64,000 bases of DNA from Lepidonotus clava (taxonomy: Eukaryota > Annelida > Polychaeta > Phyllodocida > Polynoidae). The notes under the pieces are model-generated. The model did no database searches and was not told the origin of the DNA. It saw only the letters and a program-made list of their open reading frames with translations. The stretch is from the NCBI GenBank assembly GCA_936440205.1, contig OW387134.1, forward strand, positions 18,764,908 to 18,828,907, written 5' to 3'. Positions 34,960-48,339 of this stretch are shown one piece after another; positions within the stretch are counted from its first letter, which is position 1; the number at the start of each line of letters is the position of its first letter. Made by a program: the position numbers and the translations under genes.

Positions 34960-37900
34960 CACCATGCTGATTGTCTGTCATCTGTACATACTTGCAGTAG
35001 GCTTTGCATATCCATATCCCATCTTACTGCAAGAGTACGACATCCCGATTCTTGCCCGGTGTTGATGCCCAATCACTTCAGCTTTAATTTATTACCTTCG
35101 ACAGATTTTCTCAAAGAAGTTAGTTATAGAAAAAGTAAAACAGAAGTGTAGTCATAACTACTGTGAATCAAATACTCTTTGATCAAAGGAACCACGTAAT
35201 AAATACTACAATATTTTACCTTCCACATTTTGACAACAGTGTCCTTTTCAAGTATACATGTACAAGCTAATTGCCCACTCCCCTACCAAACCAGCCCATT
35301 CTCCACCTCCCTGTGCCCGTCCCATTGGCAGGCCCTGAGATTTACGTGTCTTGTCTAGAGGTAAATGTCTACGGCCGCTGTGACAAACGGTCGGCCGGTA
35401 CCAACTAAATGCCCCCCAGCTTCAAGGTCATCGTCCACTCATTGTCCATTACCTCCCGTGGGGCCCTGCCGGCCCACCACCCACCACTCCCCATACAACT
35501 GACCACATTCCAGCCACTCTCCCCATAGAACCGCCGTCCGGCCACCCACCCTATCTCCCAGGGTGCCTTTATCAATATACTGCCGCGGGGAAACCGGGTC
35601 TCTACTCAAGGCATGTTCTCATTCATAAAGGTTTGTCCTTTCGCGGCTCTACTCTTAGGGCCATATTCTCGGCTGTCAAGAACCCTCAGGTCCCTTTTTG
35701 TAGGTGCTCTTTAGGATGACCTCCGCATGGCATTAGGAATAATGAGCTCATTTGTTCTTAAGTGGCCTATACAAAATGTAACAAAGAACAGAAAATCCAC
35801 TTCCACAGAATAAAAAAGGAAATCCTGACCAAGTCGAGGTTGTAGGTTCTAACGCTCATATGAATGATGATAGATGCAGACTGGGGCGCCCTCTATAAGA
35901 GTAGACTGTTTATCGCGCGACCCCTACCGGTGACCTTTGTTAAAGTCCCCGGTGACCTTGACGGCTGGCGCTCACCTTTGCGGTGTCGTCTCCCCTGGAG
36001 GAAACCTCGGCGGAATTACTGGGTCCTGAGCTGGTGCCAGGCGATAAGCTCCTCCAGGGCCGGCCGCCCTCCATCATTATACATTGACGCACCAGGAATC
36101 AGCGTTCTCCCACAGTGAGGTGTCCCACAGAGAACGACTCTGACGTCACACTGACGTCACTTACAGGTACTGCCGGCTGAGGGCGTTGTGCTGGCTTAGA
36201 TGTAATCATGGTTTGTCCCTATACCTGTAGACAGGTCAAAGTGGACTCCGACTGGGGCGGCGTCAGCAAAAGGAAAAGCTTTTAGCAGCCATCAATGTAT
36301 AAGTTATTCTGTAAACAAAAGTGTCCCAACCCTCTTTTTTATTCAATCCATTGAAATAATGAAAGCACAGGCCATGCACAAGTAATGCTCTGTGTATATT
36401 CAGTCGATAACAATTTAATAGGGTCACTCAAAAATTGTGCAATACACCTGTCTCATGATAAAAGGTGCACTTGCTCACTATCGTTTGTACCGTTGGGAAA
36501 AATAAGGATGCTGGTTATCACTCCCATTGCCTTAGAGGCTTGCTCTGCTGTGTTTGTAGTAGAGGACACCAATGATAGTCATTTACCCCGGGTCATGTAC
36601 CTGTGCGCCAAGGCTGTGGGTCAGGGGTGATTACACTGTAAGTAGCTGGGCTACAATCAGCAGACGGCGACCAACTGTCACTCTGGGTGGGCCCTTCAGG
36701 TGATATCTGTCACAGCCTAGTCGTCACATCTGTTAGGCCCAAACAGGGGAAACTACTTGTCTATTATTCAGGCTGCGAACAGGTGTTTTGACTCTCCCAT
36801 TAGTAAGCACTATACCTGGTTGTGGTGGTCAATTTTTTTTTCTGAAAATGCTTTCAGAATCACACACCTTTTCAAATTGTTACAGCATTCAAGAGCCATT
36901 GTATGAAGGCTTGCTCGATAAATGGCATTTTACAGACTACTAAATGGCACGGTTGGGATGATTTGTGGGAGTCAGGTGGATGGTGTTTATGATTGCATCA
37001 CTTTAACACAGGTAAAATGTGTTCGTTTGCAAAACTGCACCTGACCGCTGTTTTACCACTTATCAGCGGCTGTCGGCCAACTTGTCAACCAGACTGCAGA
37101 GATGCGTATTTTCAATTATTTTCTTTTGTGGTGCAACCTCTCCACAAACATCAATGATTTTAATGAAACGGTTAGATTCTCTACATCCCAAAATTAATTT
37201 TCTGAAAAGACAATGGTCGTCCAATAATACAATAGGGGAGTGGGGGGAACCTAGATAACATAGGGATATATATATAGTAAAATATACCTAATAACAATGT
37301 ATATTACATTAGCTAGGAATTGGGGAAAAATACATAATTATAGTATACTAGAGTGTAGAGGATGTGTCAATATTATTCCCACAAATTCGTCACCTCAAGG
37401 TATCTACGCATATAAATCAGTCTTTACCCATTAATTTCAAATTGAATTATTTCTCATAGATTGAACCAGCCTGGCAACACTCTCATCAAAGGGCGGTATT
37501 TCTCTGACTAGAGACATTTGCATCTACAAGTAGATCTAGGGGCTGTCCGCCCAGACTGGACACTTAAGACGCCGGGTCTCCGTCGGGGTCCTATTGTTCC
37601 CAAGGCAACCCGAGTGGTGCCGCTAACGGGTCACCTCTTATCGCGGTCCAAAAATACAAAGTAGACCTCTTTGTACACCCCTTTTACGACTAATTGATTC
37701 TGAAGCTATTTCTACACGCCTGAAAAAACGGGGCTGTGGGGAAAGGGTGTTTAAAGCGCCATTTATTGACCACTTCATCAGAACCATCGCTTCAGCACAA
37801 CTGGATTACACTTAAGGCCCTTTTTGTATCGAAAGCTGTAGTGAAAGCCCCACTCTATTTCTTATTGATTCCTCGAAGCCTGGATCGGCAAGCCGTTCTA

Positions 37901-38650
37901 TTAATTTAAGAAACCTTAGAGTCCCTCTATAGCTATGCACTGATGAAAAGCAAAAACCTGTTAGGATAAGCACACCAAAAGGACGTAACTTGAATCGACT
38001 GAAAGAAAATGTTATTCTTCTCTTGTGTTCCCACGCCAACCCTTGAATGCGTTCCATAGCCTTTATCTATAGCTGTGAACCATTAGTTTCTTTAACAGTC
38101 GCCACGTTCCGTCGTGTTTTCCCTAAACGTCTGAGGGAGTGTTGACATGGGAATGATCTTATGTAATACCACTTGCTGTTCTCTTGATCGTCTTTCAATG
38201 CCTGCGGCCCTTGACCATAGAGCTGGCCGGGGCTGAGAGGGATCAGGTCGGCGTGAAAGTCAACGCCTTAAGCTAGATCCCCGGGCCTCCTGGGGAAAAG
38301 GCGTTTGTTGTGGACCAATGCCATGAAGTAGGTAGGGGCTACGCTAAACCTGCAGCACTGTGCGACATTGAAGTGGACCTTGGTGATTAATCTAGGAGAT
38401 AAAGGCAGCAGCAAATACCGATACTTTTAACAGTCAAACGCAATATTCGCTTATGTGAATTCATAATGGCGTAAGCTAATAGCTGTTCAATATGGCATTA
38501 GGGTACTAAAACCAAAATCAATGAGATTGGCTTTGAACTAGTTAATGACAAACCGTCTTTTGAATCAAGATTCTGAACATACGTTTTTTTTACGATCTAT
38601 GAATTAGATTTTGCCTGTAGTGGATATGTATCAGTGACACTCAAGGACAC
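34960..38650. other. Unannotated sequence
   Basis: No gene could be supported. A C-rich block spans about 35280-35590. Two nuclear-receptor half-sites on the minus strand lie close together: TGACCTTTG (35931-35939) and TGACCTTGA (35953-35961), the second being the complement of a perfect TCAAGGTCA. An RFX-like GTTCCCAAGGCAAC with two mismatches is at 37596-37609. Confidence 0.4.
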
Positions 38651-38663
38651 ATTACAAATATCA

Positions 38664-38751
38664 ATAGGTTCTGTGATGTGACTCTTTTCAGCCGCTGGGT
38701 ACTATCCACATCATTGAGAACCTATGGCTGTCACCCAGCGGCATAGAAAAG
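38664..38751. repeat. Two interleaved inverted repeats (A-B-A'-B')
   Basis: Arm A (38664-38680, ATAGGTTCT-G-TGATGTG) is complementary to 38707-38725 (CACATCA-TTG-AGAACCTAT): 16 pairs around a 1-versus-3-nt internal loop. Arm B (38684-38700, CTTTTC-A-GCCGCTGGGT) is complementary to 38733-38751 (ACCCAGCGGC-ATA-GAAAAG): again 16 pairs around a 1-versus-3 loop. The order A, B, A', B' is a pseudoknot topology. Connecting loops are only 3, 6 and 7 nt, too short for both 16-bp stems to form at once in one RNA. The two stems are therefore alternatives, or a mark of a DNA rearrangement. Confidence 0.8.
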
Positions 38752-38759
38752 TGTTTCTT

Positions 38760-41700
38760 CTTCACTTGTGATAATGCCGTTAATGGTGAAACATAGTGAA
38801 CTCTAACCATCAGCTTATATCATTTGACGTTTAGATGACGATGTGACCAAAGGTGGACTAAGATAGGGTTATTCTATTTTTGATGTGACTGGTGGTGTGG
38901 TCCCCGTGGATGACCTGTGCGGGCCGGTGAGGGGCGTTGGGCCCCCAGAGATGACTACTAGCCCGGGAGGCGGCGATCTGATTTCTGGCACATTGTAGAC
39001 ATGACCTCTTGTCCGTCGGGACCTAACCCGGCCACGTCCTGATCGATAAGCGCCCAGTGCATCCCGGAAACGGGCGCAGCTCGCCTAACTAAATACGGTT
39101 ATGGACACAGTAAATCATACATAACCAACTTACTGCCTGACGCCTATCCCCCACGCCCTATACTGCCACATAGACGCCAATGTTGGCTATATTTAGGCCG
39201 GGGATGAGCCGGGGGATATCTACTGCTGGCCACAATGGGGTGTGGTGGCCACGGGCAGTATATCGCATGTATGGCACTGCTTTAATTGCAAACCCAATCA
39301 GAGCCCCTCACCAGACAGAGTATATATATCTACGCCGGCCTCTAATTAGACCAACGTGTTATGGTTCGTTAAAACAACCCCTGCCAGAATGGAACCTCAA
39401 CCAGACCCATCCATCGAGCCCTTCATTGTTTACCAGTGTACTCGTAAAGCCAGCCTCATCCTATATGAGTGAAGAGACGGCCTCTTTTCATGCTGTGGCA
39501 CGTGTGGCTTTGTATCAGCATATGAAATCTGGTCACCTTTTCAGTTATATTTGCATAAGCAAAGACCATTACAGTTTGGCCCGTTCTGATATTGGATATG
39601 TTGGAAATCCCCAGTTATTGCACACTGTCTATGTGTTCTGCAAGGTAGCAGTCTGTATCAATCTGGCCCTGAACTGCCATGATCAAATTTGACATACTAA
39701 TATACATATTATACTAGTATTATGTACATTTTCTAATGCTAATAGAATAAAAGGCTGAACCAAGCCTATCTTTGTCCTAGATAATAACAGTTCAATAACA
39801 GCGGTTCAGATTTATACCAGTTAACATTACCAAGTGCAAAGACGCCGCAGCAGCAAAGCGCTAGGTAAATGAGTGGGGCGTGTCAGTTTTAACTTCTTCC
39901 CTCCACTCCAACACCCGACGCCCATCGCCAGCCTAGAAGAGGATCAATCACTCTCCAAGCACTTATTCTGATCGTTCAGGATCGCGTGAATCCCGTGCCT
40001 GGAGGATGGGGAGTACACGACCAAAGACCGGCCCGTCGGAGGGCCCCTGTCAAGGAGGATTGAAAGGGAATTTAAAGTAATCGCTTCGGAACGTGATCCC
40101 CTCTACAGTACGGCACGCCCCTGATCGGATGTAGCCGGGGATTCTCACAAGTTGGGACCAAGTGTCAGAACTTGAGGCAGATGATCGTCAAGTTGAGGGC
40201 ATTTGAACTGTGCGTAATCCCTTTTCAGGTCCCATAAGTGCACTTACTTATACTTTCTCTGGGCAGCGGCCATAGTACTTCTGTGCGAAGGAGTCAAGAT
40301 TACTTCTGGCTCGCTAATTCCCCAAAATGTTATTCTACATTTACAATATCGCAGACACCTTGCAATTCCAAAAGAAGATAACATAACTGAATTAAGCCGA
40401 ACAATCACTGAATTGAATTTGGCCTATATGAACCATGTATGTACTTAACATTTGGGTTTTACATTTTAAGACGTGAGTTATACGAAGTTATTAAAACAAG
40501 TATATATATAAATGTGGACGTCTGTGGATTTCTTTAGCAATAATTATGACAATGGGGTACATTGTGCACCTTGTGCATTGCTTTGGTATATGAGAAACAC
40601 GTATCTATCATAGATTGGCTATTATGAGGGATGCTTTTAGTGAGCCTGCCGACGTCCTAAAACATGTAGCGGGGTGAAGCCTTGAGGGCTGTCCTGAGTT
40701 CCTCATACAAGGCAGCTGGTGCTAACATGTCAGTTCACCATCACAGGTAGCACGCTACAAACTCGTGTAGTGTCAGAGTTCAGGGCGGGAGGCTTTGTAC
40801 TGTGATAACATGACAAGGATACTATGGAGCAGGTCAGCACGCCGTGACATGCCTAGAGTCTCCCACGGACAGATAGTGTATTATCAGGAACTTCTCAGAT
40901 AAGAGGTATATATGGGTTGAGTTTGTTTTAACCAAATCAAGATTGAATTTTCCGCAAGCAGTTAACTAAAACCAGATACGTGTATATTAAAAAGCAAGAC
41001 ATCTGAAAGTATATACATTAGTGAAAACTACATGGATAGATGCAGCATAAACAATAAATAATATTTTGTTATATAAAGGGTGCATTATTGTACAACCATA
41101 AATGCATACTCAGGAACCAAACATTATGTCCACCAAGGATAAAGTAAAAGGTTTATAATCAAAACCTTATTCCTTACAACGAAGGCTGATTTTTTAATGT
41201 ACAGAAAGGTATAATGTTTATACTGGTGTGTGCGGTAAAAATACTTCTCCCTTTCCCCTGTCAACAGTGGGTTGGTAGCCAGTTGGTTGATTTCAAAGGA
41301 GGTCCGAAACACATCGCAGGGCCTGCGGGAGTTGGTTTTAAGCTAAAGTCTATTGTTATTGTAAACTATACATCTATACCGACGTGGGGTTTCTCGTCTT
41401 AAACATCTGTTGAATGGATTCATACAGACAATTACAGCAATAAACATTTTCACCATTGCTTTTGAAAAGTTTCATAGAATATACTTGAAAGAATCAATGA
41501 CGAAAGTGTGATACTATTTTGGGATTACAATTATAGGGTTCCTATTACCACTGATTATATCAGAGTCCAATTTCTCAGCTATTCAAATGAAGCAATCCCC
41601 ATTTCAATGCAATTGGCTACGTAAGGTCCGGTCAAACATACCCTAGGGAGAATTTAAGTATGGCCCACTGCTTAGAAGGGCTTAAATAGGTGTTGAGCCA

Positions 41701-42120
41701 TAATAACCTACACGTAGATAAATCTCCAGCTTCCCACTAATGCTTTTCTCACTTTTCTATACCAAACACTTAAAGAAACTTCACAATGCTAAGTGTAAAT
41801 CGCCCAATAACTATATGATACTAAATCTATACGAAATGTACGAGGCCTATTATCTCTATTTCGATAACAATGAGTGCCACCGTAGATAGATACTTTCTTT
41901 CTCTGAGCAGTTATTTCAAATAAACTATAATCAAGAATGTAAACTACATCTCCTACCCGTGCTTCCGGCGAGGTGTTGGACCAGTTAAAACTAGGTTTCC
42001 TACCCGTGCTTAATACAGACAAATGACCACCAGGAATACCCGATTCCCCGGCCTGGTTCTCGGCAATCCACGTGTATTTCATCTTGGCCCACGGGCGACC
42101 AGCGAGTCATGACTAACGCC
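38760..42120. other. Unannotated sequence
   Basis: The longest open frame in the window (39180-39692, 170 codons, + strand) lies here, but it has no recognisable domain, repeat or signal peptide and I do not support it as a gene. No RNA or transposon was seen. Confidence 0.4.
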
Positions 42121-42124
42121 GGTC

Positions 42125-42141
42125 GCGCCCTCTGGTGGCGG
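42125..42141 (-). promoter_or_regulatory. Perfect CTCF-type site
   Basis: The minus strand reads CCGCCACCAGAGGGCGC, a full match to the CTCF core CCASYAGRKGGCRS. CTCF and its core motif are conserved across bilaterians, where it marks insulators and loop anchors. The surrounding sequence is GC-rich and otherwise unannotated. Confidence 0.5.
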
Positions 42142-42149
42142 TATGCCGG

Positions 42150-45100
42150 AATAACGCTCTCCCCCCGGAGACTGGGGGCTTCTTTGGTCAGTTATCTTAC
42201 GAAGTGAATATTGCCCTGCCTGCACAAGACCGAATAAAAACTCTCAATCGACTGGACAAAGAAATAGTATAGTTATAATGTCTAGTATACTTTTACCTGA
42301 CAATTTTAATCAATAACGGGATGATGTGTGACTTATTTGATACTGAAATAAACAAAAATAATTCAAATACAATTTGTAAAAGATAAATGTCTGAGGCAAT
42401 CCAGGAATCATAAAAGCTAGATTTTAGTTCTTAAAAAAGACGGACACAAGGCGGACGGACACAACGATTTTCACAAAAAGCGTCCCTGTAAACATTTGTT
42501 GAAGTGATGTGTTTCAATGCAGCAGAGAGTAATGAAAACGGATGGAACTGATCAAAATCGAAATACAATGCAATCAAAGGTCATGTTATAAAGGTCCGTA
42601 TCATGGATTTCACTTTAATTTGGTATAGCTATTAACGGCATTATGGAAATGTCATATATATGAAGGCTTAATTTATGGAGTGCCGAAGCAATGTATACAA
42701 TTGTATTCTTATAGGAGACAAAATAATCTACAATATCAACTATATGGACTAAAGCAGTTAAGTACATACTTATCTACTTCTTCTTCATTCCTTCACCTTA
42801 TTTTTATGTTTATGAGAGCCATGGATAACACTTGTGAATATTGGTGACTATAAACACCTTTAAAAAATCTAATTGAGTCTCCAAACCATGGATAGCACGC
42901 CCGTTGGATGAACGAATACAAAAAGGCACGAGTTTGATTTAAGTGCATGGAGGGGATAGACCGGCGGATGGGTGAAAATGAAATGAGTACCGTCAGTCTA
43001 AATCAGCCTGTTGAATAAATGCATTATACGTCGACAGAATGGAGACAGTTAATTTCTTTCAGTATGAATGTGTTTCACTGTACACCTAGCTCCTCTTGGT
43101 TTTATGGTGTTTTAAATACACAGAGATTTATCATGATATATGCACTCTCCCGTTTACCAAAATAAAGCAATATTTCTTAGAATAGCAAAGATGAACTTTA
43201 TATGAAAATCTTATGTTGTTCAGGAATACGTTTTCGGTCTCACTAGAATATGCACATGTATATGAATGTTTATTATGGAACATTTTGTACACTCATGAAT
43301 TTAGCAATATACTTTCATTACACAATTTGTTTTTCGAACCAAGGAAAACGATATTAACCTTATGCGACAGCAGAGAGAAAGGAATTGAAGCAGTAATATC
43401 TACCTTCTCACTGTAGCCACAACCACAACATTTTTGCGTACAATGTAACGTTGTAATATTCAACAGTAGGTTTTACACATGTTGAATGGAGATGTTCATT
43501 AATTTTTAGATTAAAGGGAGCCAAAAGCTTTGTTGTGTCAAAATTATATGACAGAATTTTGCAAACTCAAATAAGTGTGGAAATACATTCTAATAGTCTA
43601 ACTTAAGCCATTGGTACAATATGAATCATGATAACTAAGTATGATTTTACTTGAATTCCACAATACTCATGTCATTTATTGTCATTATTTATTCTAGCAA
43701 TGATGTATAGGTGAAATATGACCTGATATCTTGATGAAACACTTAGGAAAGTACCTGCTAGATATTATAAATTTAGAATTATCCTGCGTTTAGCATTTTA
43801 TTGCTTTCTGTTTACTGAATAACGCAGAGCAATCATTGTTGACTCAGAATGTGAGGACAAATCTCTTTAGATGTCAACGCGGTAGGTCTTTCATGTTTAG
43901 ACAAAAACTTGATCATTGTCAAAAAGCCAATTGGCGGTATTCAACGTGCTGTCCTACCCCCAACTGTGCTCTGCATTACTGGCGGATCTCGTACAGCAAA
44001 CATCGCCAGCCGCCCCCCTGTACCCAGCCAGGTGTTAAATAGCCGACACAGACGCCAGGGCTCGGTTTGAACAGTAACACACGCCCCAAAGTCCGGGATG
44101 CAAAAATAATAAACCCCTTGTAACCGGAGCCCGGGGCCAGTTTAACTGGGGTGTCCTGGGTATAGAGATGTCCGGGCTGACCTGGCCGCTGGTTACCCCC
44201 GTCAGACCCCGACACCCGGACAAAGCCCCTCCAATTCAGAGGTGTCCAGCCGCAAACAAGCGAAGGAATAATTTACCTGACAAGAACGTAAACTATAGCT
44301 CACCTTTCCGTCCGGGGGTGGGCCCCCTCCGTCGGCCTCCTGCGGGGAAGGGGGAATGAACACTTTTAATCCGCTTGACTGCAGGTGATAATTAAATTCA
44401 CCCAAGGCGCCTTAATCTTCAGGTAGCGTCCTGTTGGTTTAACCACAAGGCCCCATAAAAAAAGGTCCTAAGTGGTAGGGGTAGCGGCCCGTCTAGGACA
44501 GGGTCCTTAGTCCTTATGGGGAAATCCTGGGGGTATTTCCCTGTTTTTGTCGGCGGGCGGGCCGGGGTATGATTTGCAGGCAGTGCGCGGTGATACGGTC
44601 CGGCTGGCTGGGCGCGGGGCGGTGATGGAGCGGGGTCCTCGGTAGATGCCCTCCCGCATTTACTTTATCTCCTTTTCCCCCTTTTTTCTTCTCTCTGCCG
44701 GCAGCGACGCCAGGCGGCGGTCAGCGTCTTCCTGCCTATTGTGACCCTCAGTGGGTCAGTTAGGCTGGCCCTTTAACGCGGCCAGTACTAACCTCGTATG
44801 ATTCTCTCCGTGAATAGACGTCGGTCCTGTCCAGCTGCCACTGAGGCCACTGTGAGTCTGAACTCAGCTGGGCACTTTACGCCAAGTCCGGTAGGCTGGC
44901 GGTAGGCATGTGGGAGGGGCGGCCAACTCCCCTCTACACCACTGCACTGGTTGGCTGCGCGTGCGGGCTATATGGTAACCCAAATGTACACCGTGTTTTA
45001 AAACCAACCAGGGTTTAATAGTAACTAGATAACTTATTTAGAGTATTCAGAGGTATGTTATTGCTTAAATGCGGTATGATATATATTTTGCAATTCGTAA

Positions 45101-46130
45101 ATGAGTGTATTATGGATGTACCAGGGAATGTTTCAAGAAATGGGAAAGACAATAAGGGAATAAGAAAATAAAAGATTTATTCAGGAATGGACTGACTGTG
45201 TGCTCCTTCAACCCTCTTCACGGAGAACTATTATATCATTAGAATATTATGCACCTTGTGAAAAAGCATGTTTGAAATGAGAACTTTCCGGTTGACTTCA
45301 ACCAAATGTAATTTCTTTTAGCTGCTAAGCGACTTTGTCATTCCTCTCTGCATTTCATAAAGTGAAAAGCCCTGAAAAAGTAGGATATGGCTTAGGAATG
45401 ACCACGCTGAGCTCATTTACAGACACACTGTTTCAGCTGTTGTTCGTCAACATGATTTGAATTATTTCAGGGTCAATTATCGATCTCTGAAACAGCTATG
45501 ACAATGCCATCGAAAAAGCGTAACACTCATGTCAGACACATGTACGCCTTTCTTGTCACTTTAAATTTTGTTGAAATACTAACGTCACACTGTATGAAAT
45601 ATAATTCTTGTTCGCTCTGCCATTTTTAAGTACACATATATGTATATAATTTATGTCACAAAACTGTATATGTTTTTAATATTCATAAGTGTAATAACTC
45701 TGAAAACCAAGGGAAACCTTGAAGATTATTACTAACAAAAACCTTTTAAAAAAAAGAAGAAACAAAACTGGGGGTTAACAAATGGTCTATCATAGCGCCA
45801 CCCCGCCGACGGTGCTGCCACCAGGCGGCGGCGGTAGGGGTAGTAGACCCCCCGGGGTGCCCTCATCGCCGGGGTGGCTTCGCGGAGACGGCGATTGGCT
45901 TCGGCTCCCGGTTGGGATTTCATTAGGACGTCGGAAAAACGACCTCTCTGCTGATTTGGGACCAGCCTGGGCGAGAACGAATCTGTACATGTGTTACGGC
46001 CGGCGCCGGGAAGACAACCGACATTTTCTTTGTGCTTCTTCATCCTTCCAGAGAGATACAGAAATATTTATCTCTATGGTCCTGTACTGCAAATGGACCC
46101 ACGTTCACCGAGGTTCAATCATAAATAGCA
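42150..46130. other. Unannotated sequence
   Basis: AT-rich to about 43.9 kb, then a GC-rich block to 45.0 kb, then AT-rich again. Overlapping open frames on both strands at 45732-46135 span a GC-rich patch and match nothing known. Confidence 0.4.
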
Positions 46131-46137
46131 GCTGAAA

Positions 46138-46844
46138 CTGTATATAAAACCATGATATTGCCCCTTTTCGATTATGGAGATTTTATATATGCAGCTTGCA
46201 CACAAGATTTGTTGCACAAATTACAAGTATTGCAAAACAAATGCATTAAAACTTGTCTGCAACTGCCTCTTGATACGAACACAAATTATATCCATAATCA
46301 AGCAAAAATAGCCAAATTACAGGATAGGAGAGACACACATCTACTGAACCATATGTATAGTTTAAAGGAAAACCCCGAGTATACTGATACCAGGGCTATC
46401 CATACTAGACAACATATTGCCATAACCTTTAAAGTGCCTTTCACTGATAAGGAAAATCTGTTAAGATGTACATGCATAAGAGGAGCAAATCTGTGGAATT
46501 CTCTTCCTGTGAAGCCAAGGTGTATACCTCTACAAACTGAATTTAAGAATTATACCAAATCACGTTTGAAAGATGTATATTACTAACTTGTGGACAGAGG
46601 TGATACAATTATTCTTATCCATATATTATTGGCTGGAACCCCTAACATGCGATATCCCCAAATTACTCTTTATCCTTTACCTTGACATATTATAATCATG
46701 TGATTTATCGAAACCATGCTCACTAAAAAGACTTTAAGATTATTTCCCAGATTGTAACATGCCTGCTGGGAGGCAATGAAAACCGGGCCACTAGGCCTGA
46801 AGACCCTCCCAGGGTAAATAAACAGTACCAAAAAAAAAAAAAAA
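46138..46844 (+). mobile_element. 5'-truncated non-LTR retrotransposon (LINE) 3' end
   Basis: The element keeps the C-terminal part of an APE-type LINE ORF2, a 3' UTR and an A tail. The reading frame runs from about 46138 to a stop at 46584-46586. It begins VYKTMILPLFDYGDFIY, the typical end-of-RT segment, then has KLQVLQNKCIKTCL, a TNTNYIHNQAKI helix and GANLWNSLPVKPR near the C-terminus. These are the usual markers of the region after the RT domain in CR1/Jockey-group LINEs. The 3' UTR has a strong hairpin (46766-46773 with 46805-46812, inner GGCC/GGCC pair), then AATAAA and 15 A residues (46830-46844). A clear target duplication was not found. The endonuclease and RT core are missing through 5' truncation, so it cannot move itself. 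Confidence 0.85.
46152..46586 (+). pseudogene. LINE ORF2 C-terminal remnant
   Basis: This open frame of 144 codons is the tail of a LINE ORF2 protein, downstream of the RT catalytic motifs. Residues 1-15 hold MILPLFDYGDFIYAA, matching the LPLFDYGD segment common in CR1/Jockey-type elements. Then come a KLQVLQNKCIKTC helix, a DRRDTHLLNHMYSL helix and a TRQ...VPF...NLLRCTCIRGANLWNSLP block. The frame is undamaged over this length, so the insertion is moderately young, or was derived from an active copy recently. It lacks any start of its own and is part of the truncated insertion, not a host gene. Confidence 0.8.
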
Positions 46845-46849
46845 TAACT

Positions 46850-48330
46850 GTCTACAGGGGAATATTGCTGCTAGATACTTGGCCAATAGATCTGAATTTA
46901 GCATTGGAAACATGGATAACGGGTCAATGTATGTTAATGTACCCCTGAAGATTGATTCAGAAATTTTAAAAAAAGTATAACTTCCATATCATTATCTTTA
47001 GAACATGCAAGCCTGCATTTGTATTTAGATCTTAGCTAGGTAGTGGTGCGATGGGAAATGTTAGGTTCAATCATAATTATTCAAAAACATTACCATTAGA
47101 CTATTGGTGTGAATTCTATTCATGCATTCTCTGCTATAACGCTTTTTATCATACCATGAGCTCTAAAAAGTATTTGGCATCAGTGACATATGTTTAATAA
47201 ATTTGATACATTTAGGTGCTGCTTTTCGGACCGAGTGATGGTGAGAGTGTTCTACAGTGTTATATTTTATTCACACAAAATGCGTTACGGTCCATTTGCC
47301 TTCACACAGACTCATCACAATAGACAGGAAAGCACTCGGTGACATAATAATCCCTTTTGTGATACCCCAGCGAGTCCTTTGAGCATGCAATCTTGGAAAA
47401 GAGCTAATCACTTTCTATTCTGATACAATAGAGAGAGCGATAAGTCTTTCTATGAAGCCTGTCAACGGTATCCTCTCGACTTGCCAACAGACTTGGGGGG
47501 TATTAAGTCTGCCATGTATTGAGTCTTTCAGAATGCTCCTAGGGCTTTGTTATAAAGGTGTTGTCCCAAATCCTTTGGATGATTATTCCCGCTGTGAACC
47601 ACATCCATTTCGCACTATATTATAGAATTGCCCGAAGGTAGGTATGGTATATAAGGTCACAGACTACCATTGTATTGTACAATGTTATATTAGTGTTAGA
47701 GGTTATTATTTTAAATTCCAGACATAAACATATCAATTGGGGTAATTCGAGAAGGATTTTTTTCAATAGCCTAGAAAAATTTGCCCAGGACTCTGCTATA
47801 TACACGTCTTTGACCTCGTCCCTGGAATGCACATCAATAAATAAAGAGTTTATGCTTTTTGTTTTACGTATCTAGCTGCCTGTTTTTTATCTTGTTTCAA
47901 TTTTTGCTCTCAGTAAGAAATAGAAAATCAAAACTGTTCATGATTTCCCTTCAGTCAGCACTGGCGCCAATGTGCCATATCCCCGTACCACAGATAGCCA
48001 GTTTACAGTATTATAAAGGACCTGCAGGCTAATTTGGACTGCATTTGTCGACAAAGTCCCTTGAAAACGTATAGAAAGTAAACAGATAATTGCTTTATAT
48101 CCTTCTACAATGAATGAATTTTTAAATGAGTCAGGAAGTATCAATGGATATGGATACTAATTTAAAAAATATTGATGGCTAGTCTTTCACAATGTTATTC
48201 TTGAAATAATGACACAATTCATGAAAATTCATATGCTAAACCCTTGAGTCTTGTCGACATATCAACCAGCATGCATCCTGTTTTAGGCAAACCTGCAGGT
48301 AAAACTCGAGAAAATGGCTACCCATGGTTG
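46850..48330. other. Unannotated sequence
   Basis: No gene or transposon is supported. The part from 47220 to 47600 is free of simple repeats and might be conserved non-coding sequence, but nothing in the sequence alone proves it. Confidence 0.35.
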
Positions 48331-48339
48331 GGAGGGAGG

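Noticed and set aside
39265-39285. TATGGCACTG followed by a partial match to miR-183
   Set aside because: Only the first ten bases match well and no complementary arm is found within 100 bp, so no precursor hairpin can form.
39180-39692. Longest open frame in the window, 170 codons, + strand
   Set aside because: No recognisable domain, repeat, signal peptide or splice context; one frame of this size is plausible by chance in 64 kb read six ways.
45732-46135. Overlapping GC-rich frames on both strands left of the LINE
   Set aside because: Neither strand shows a domain, and the proline/glycine content is explained by the GC-rich repeats (GGCGGCGG).
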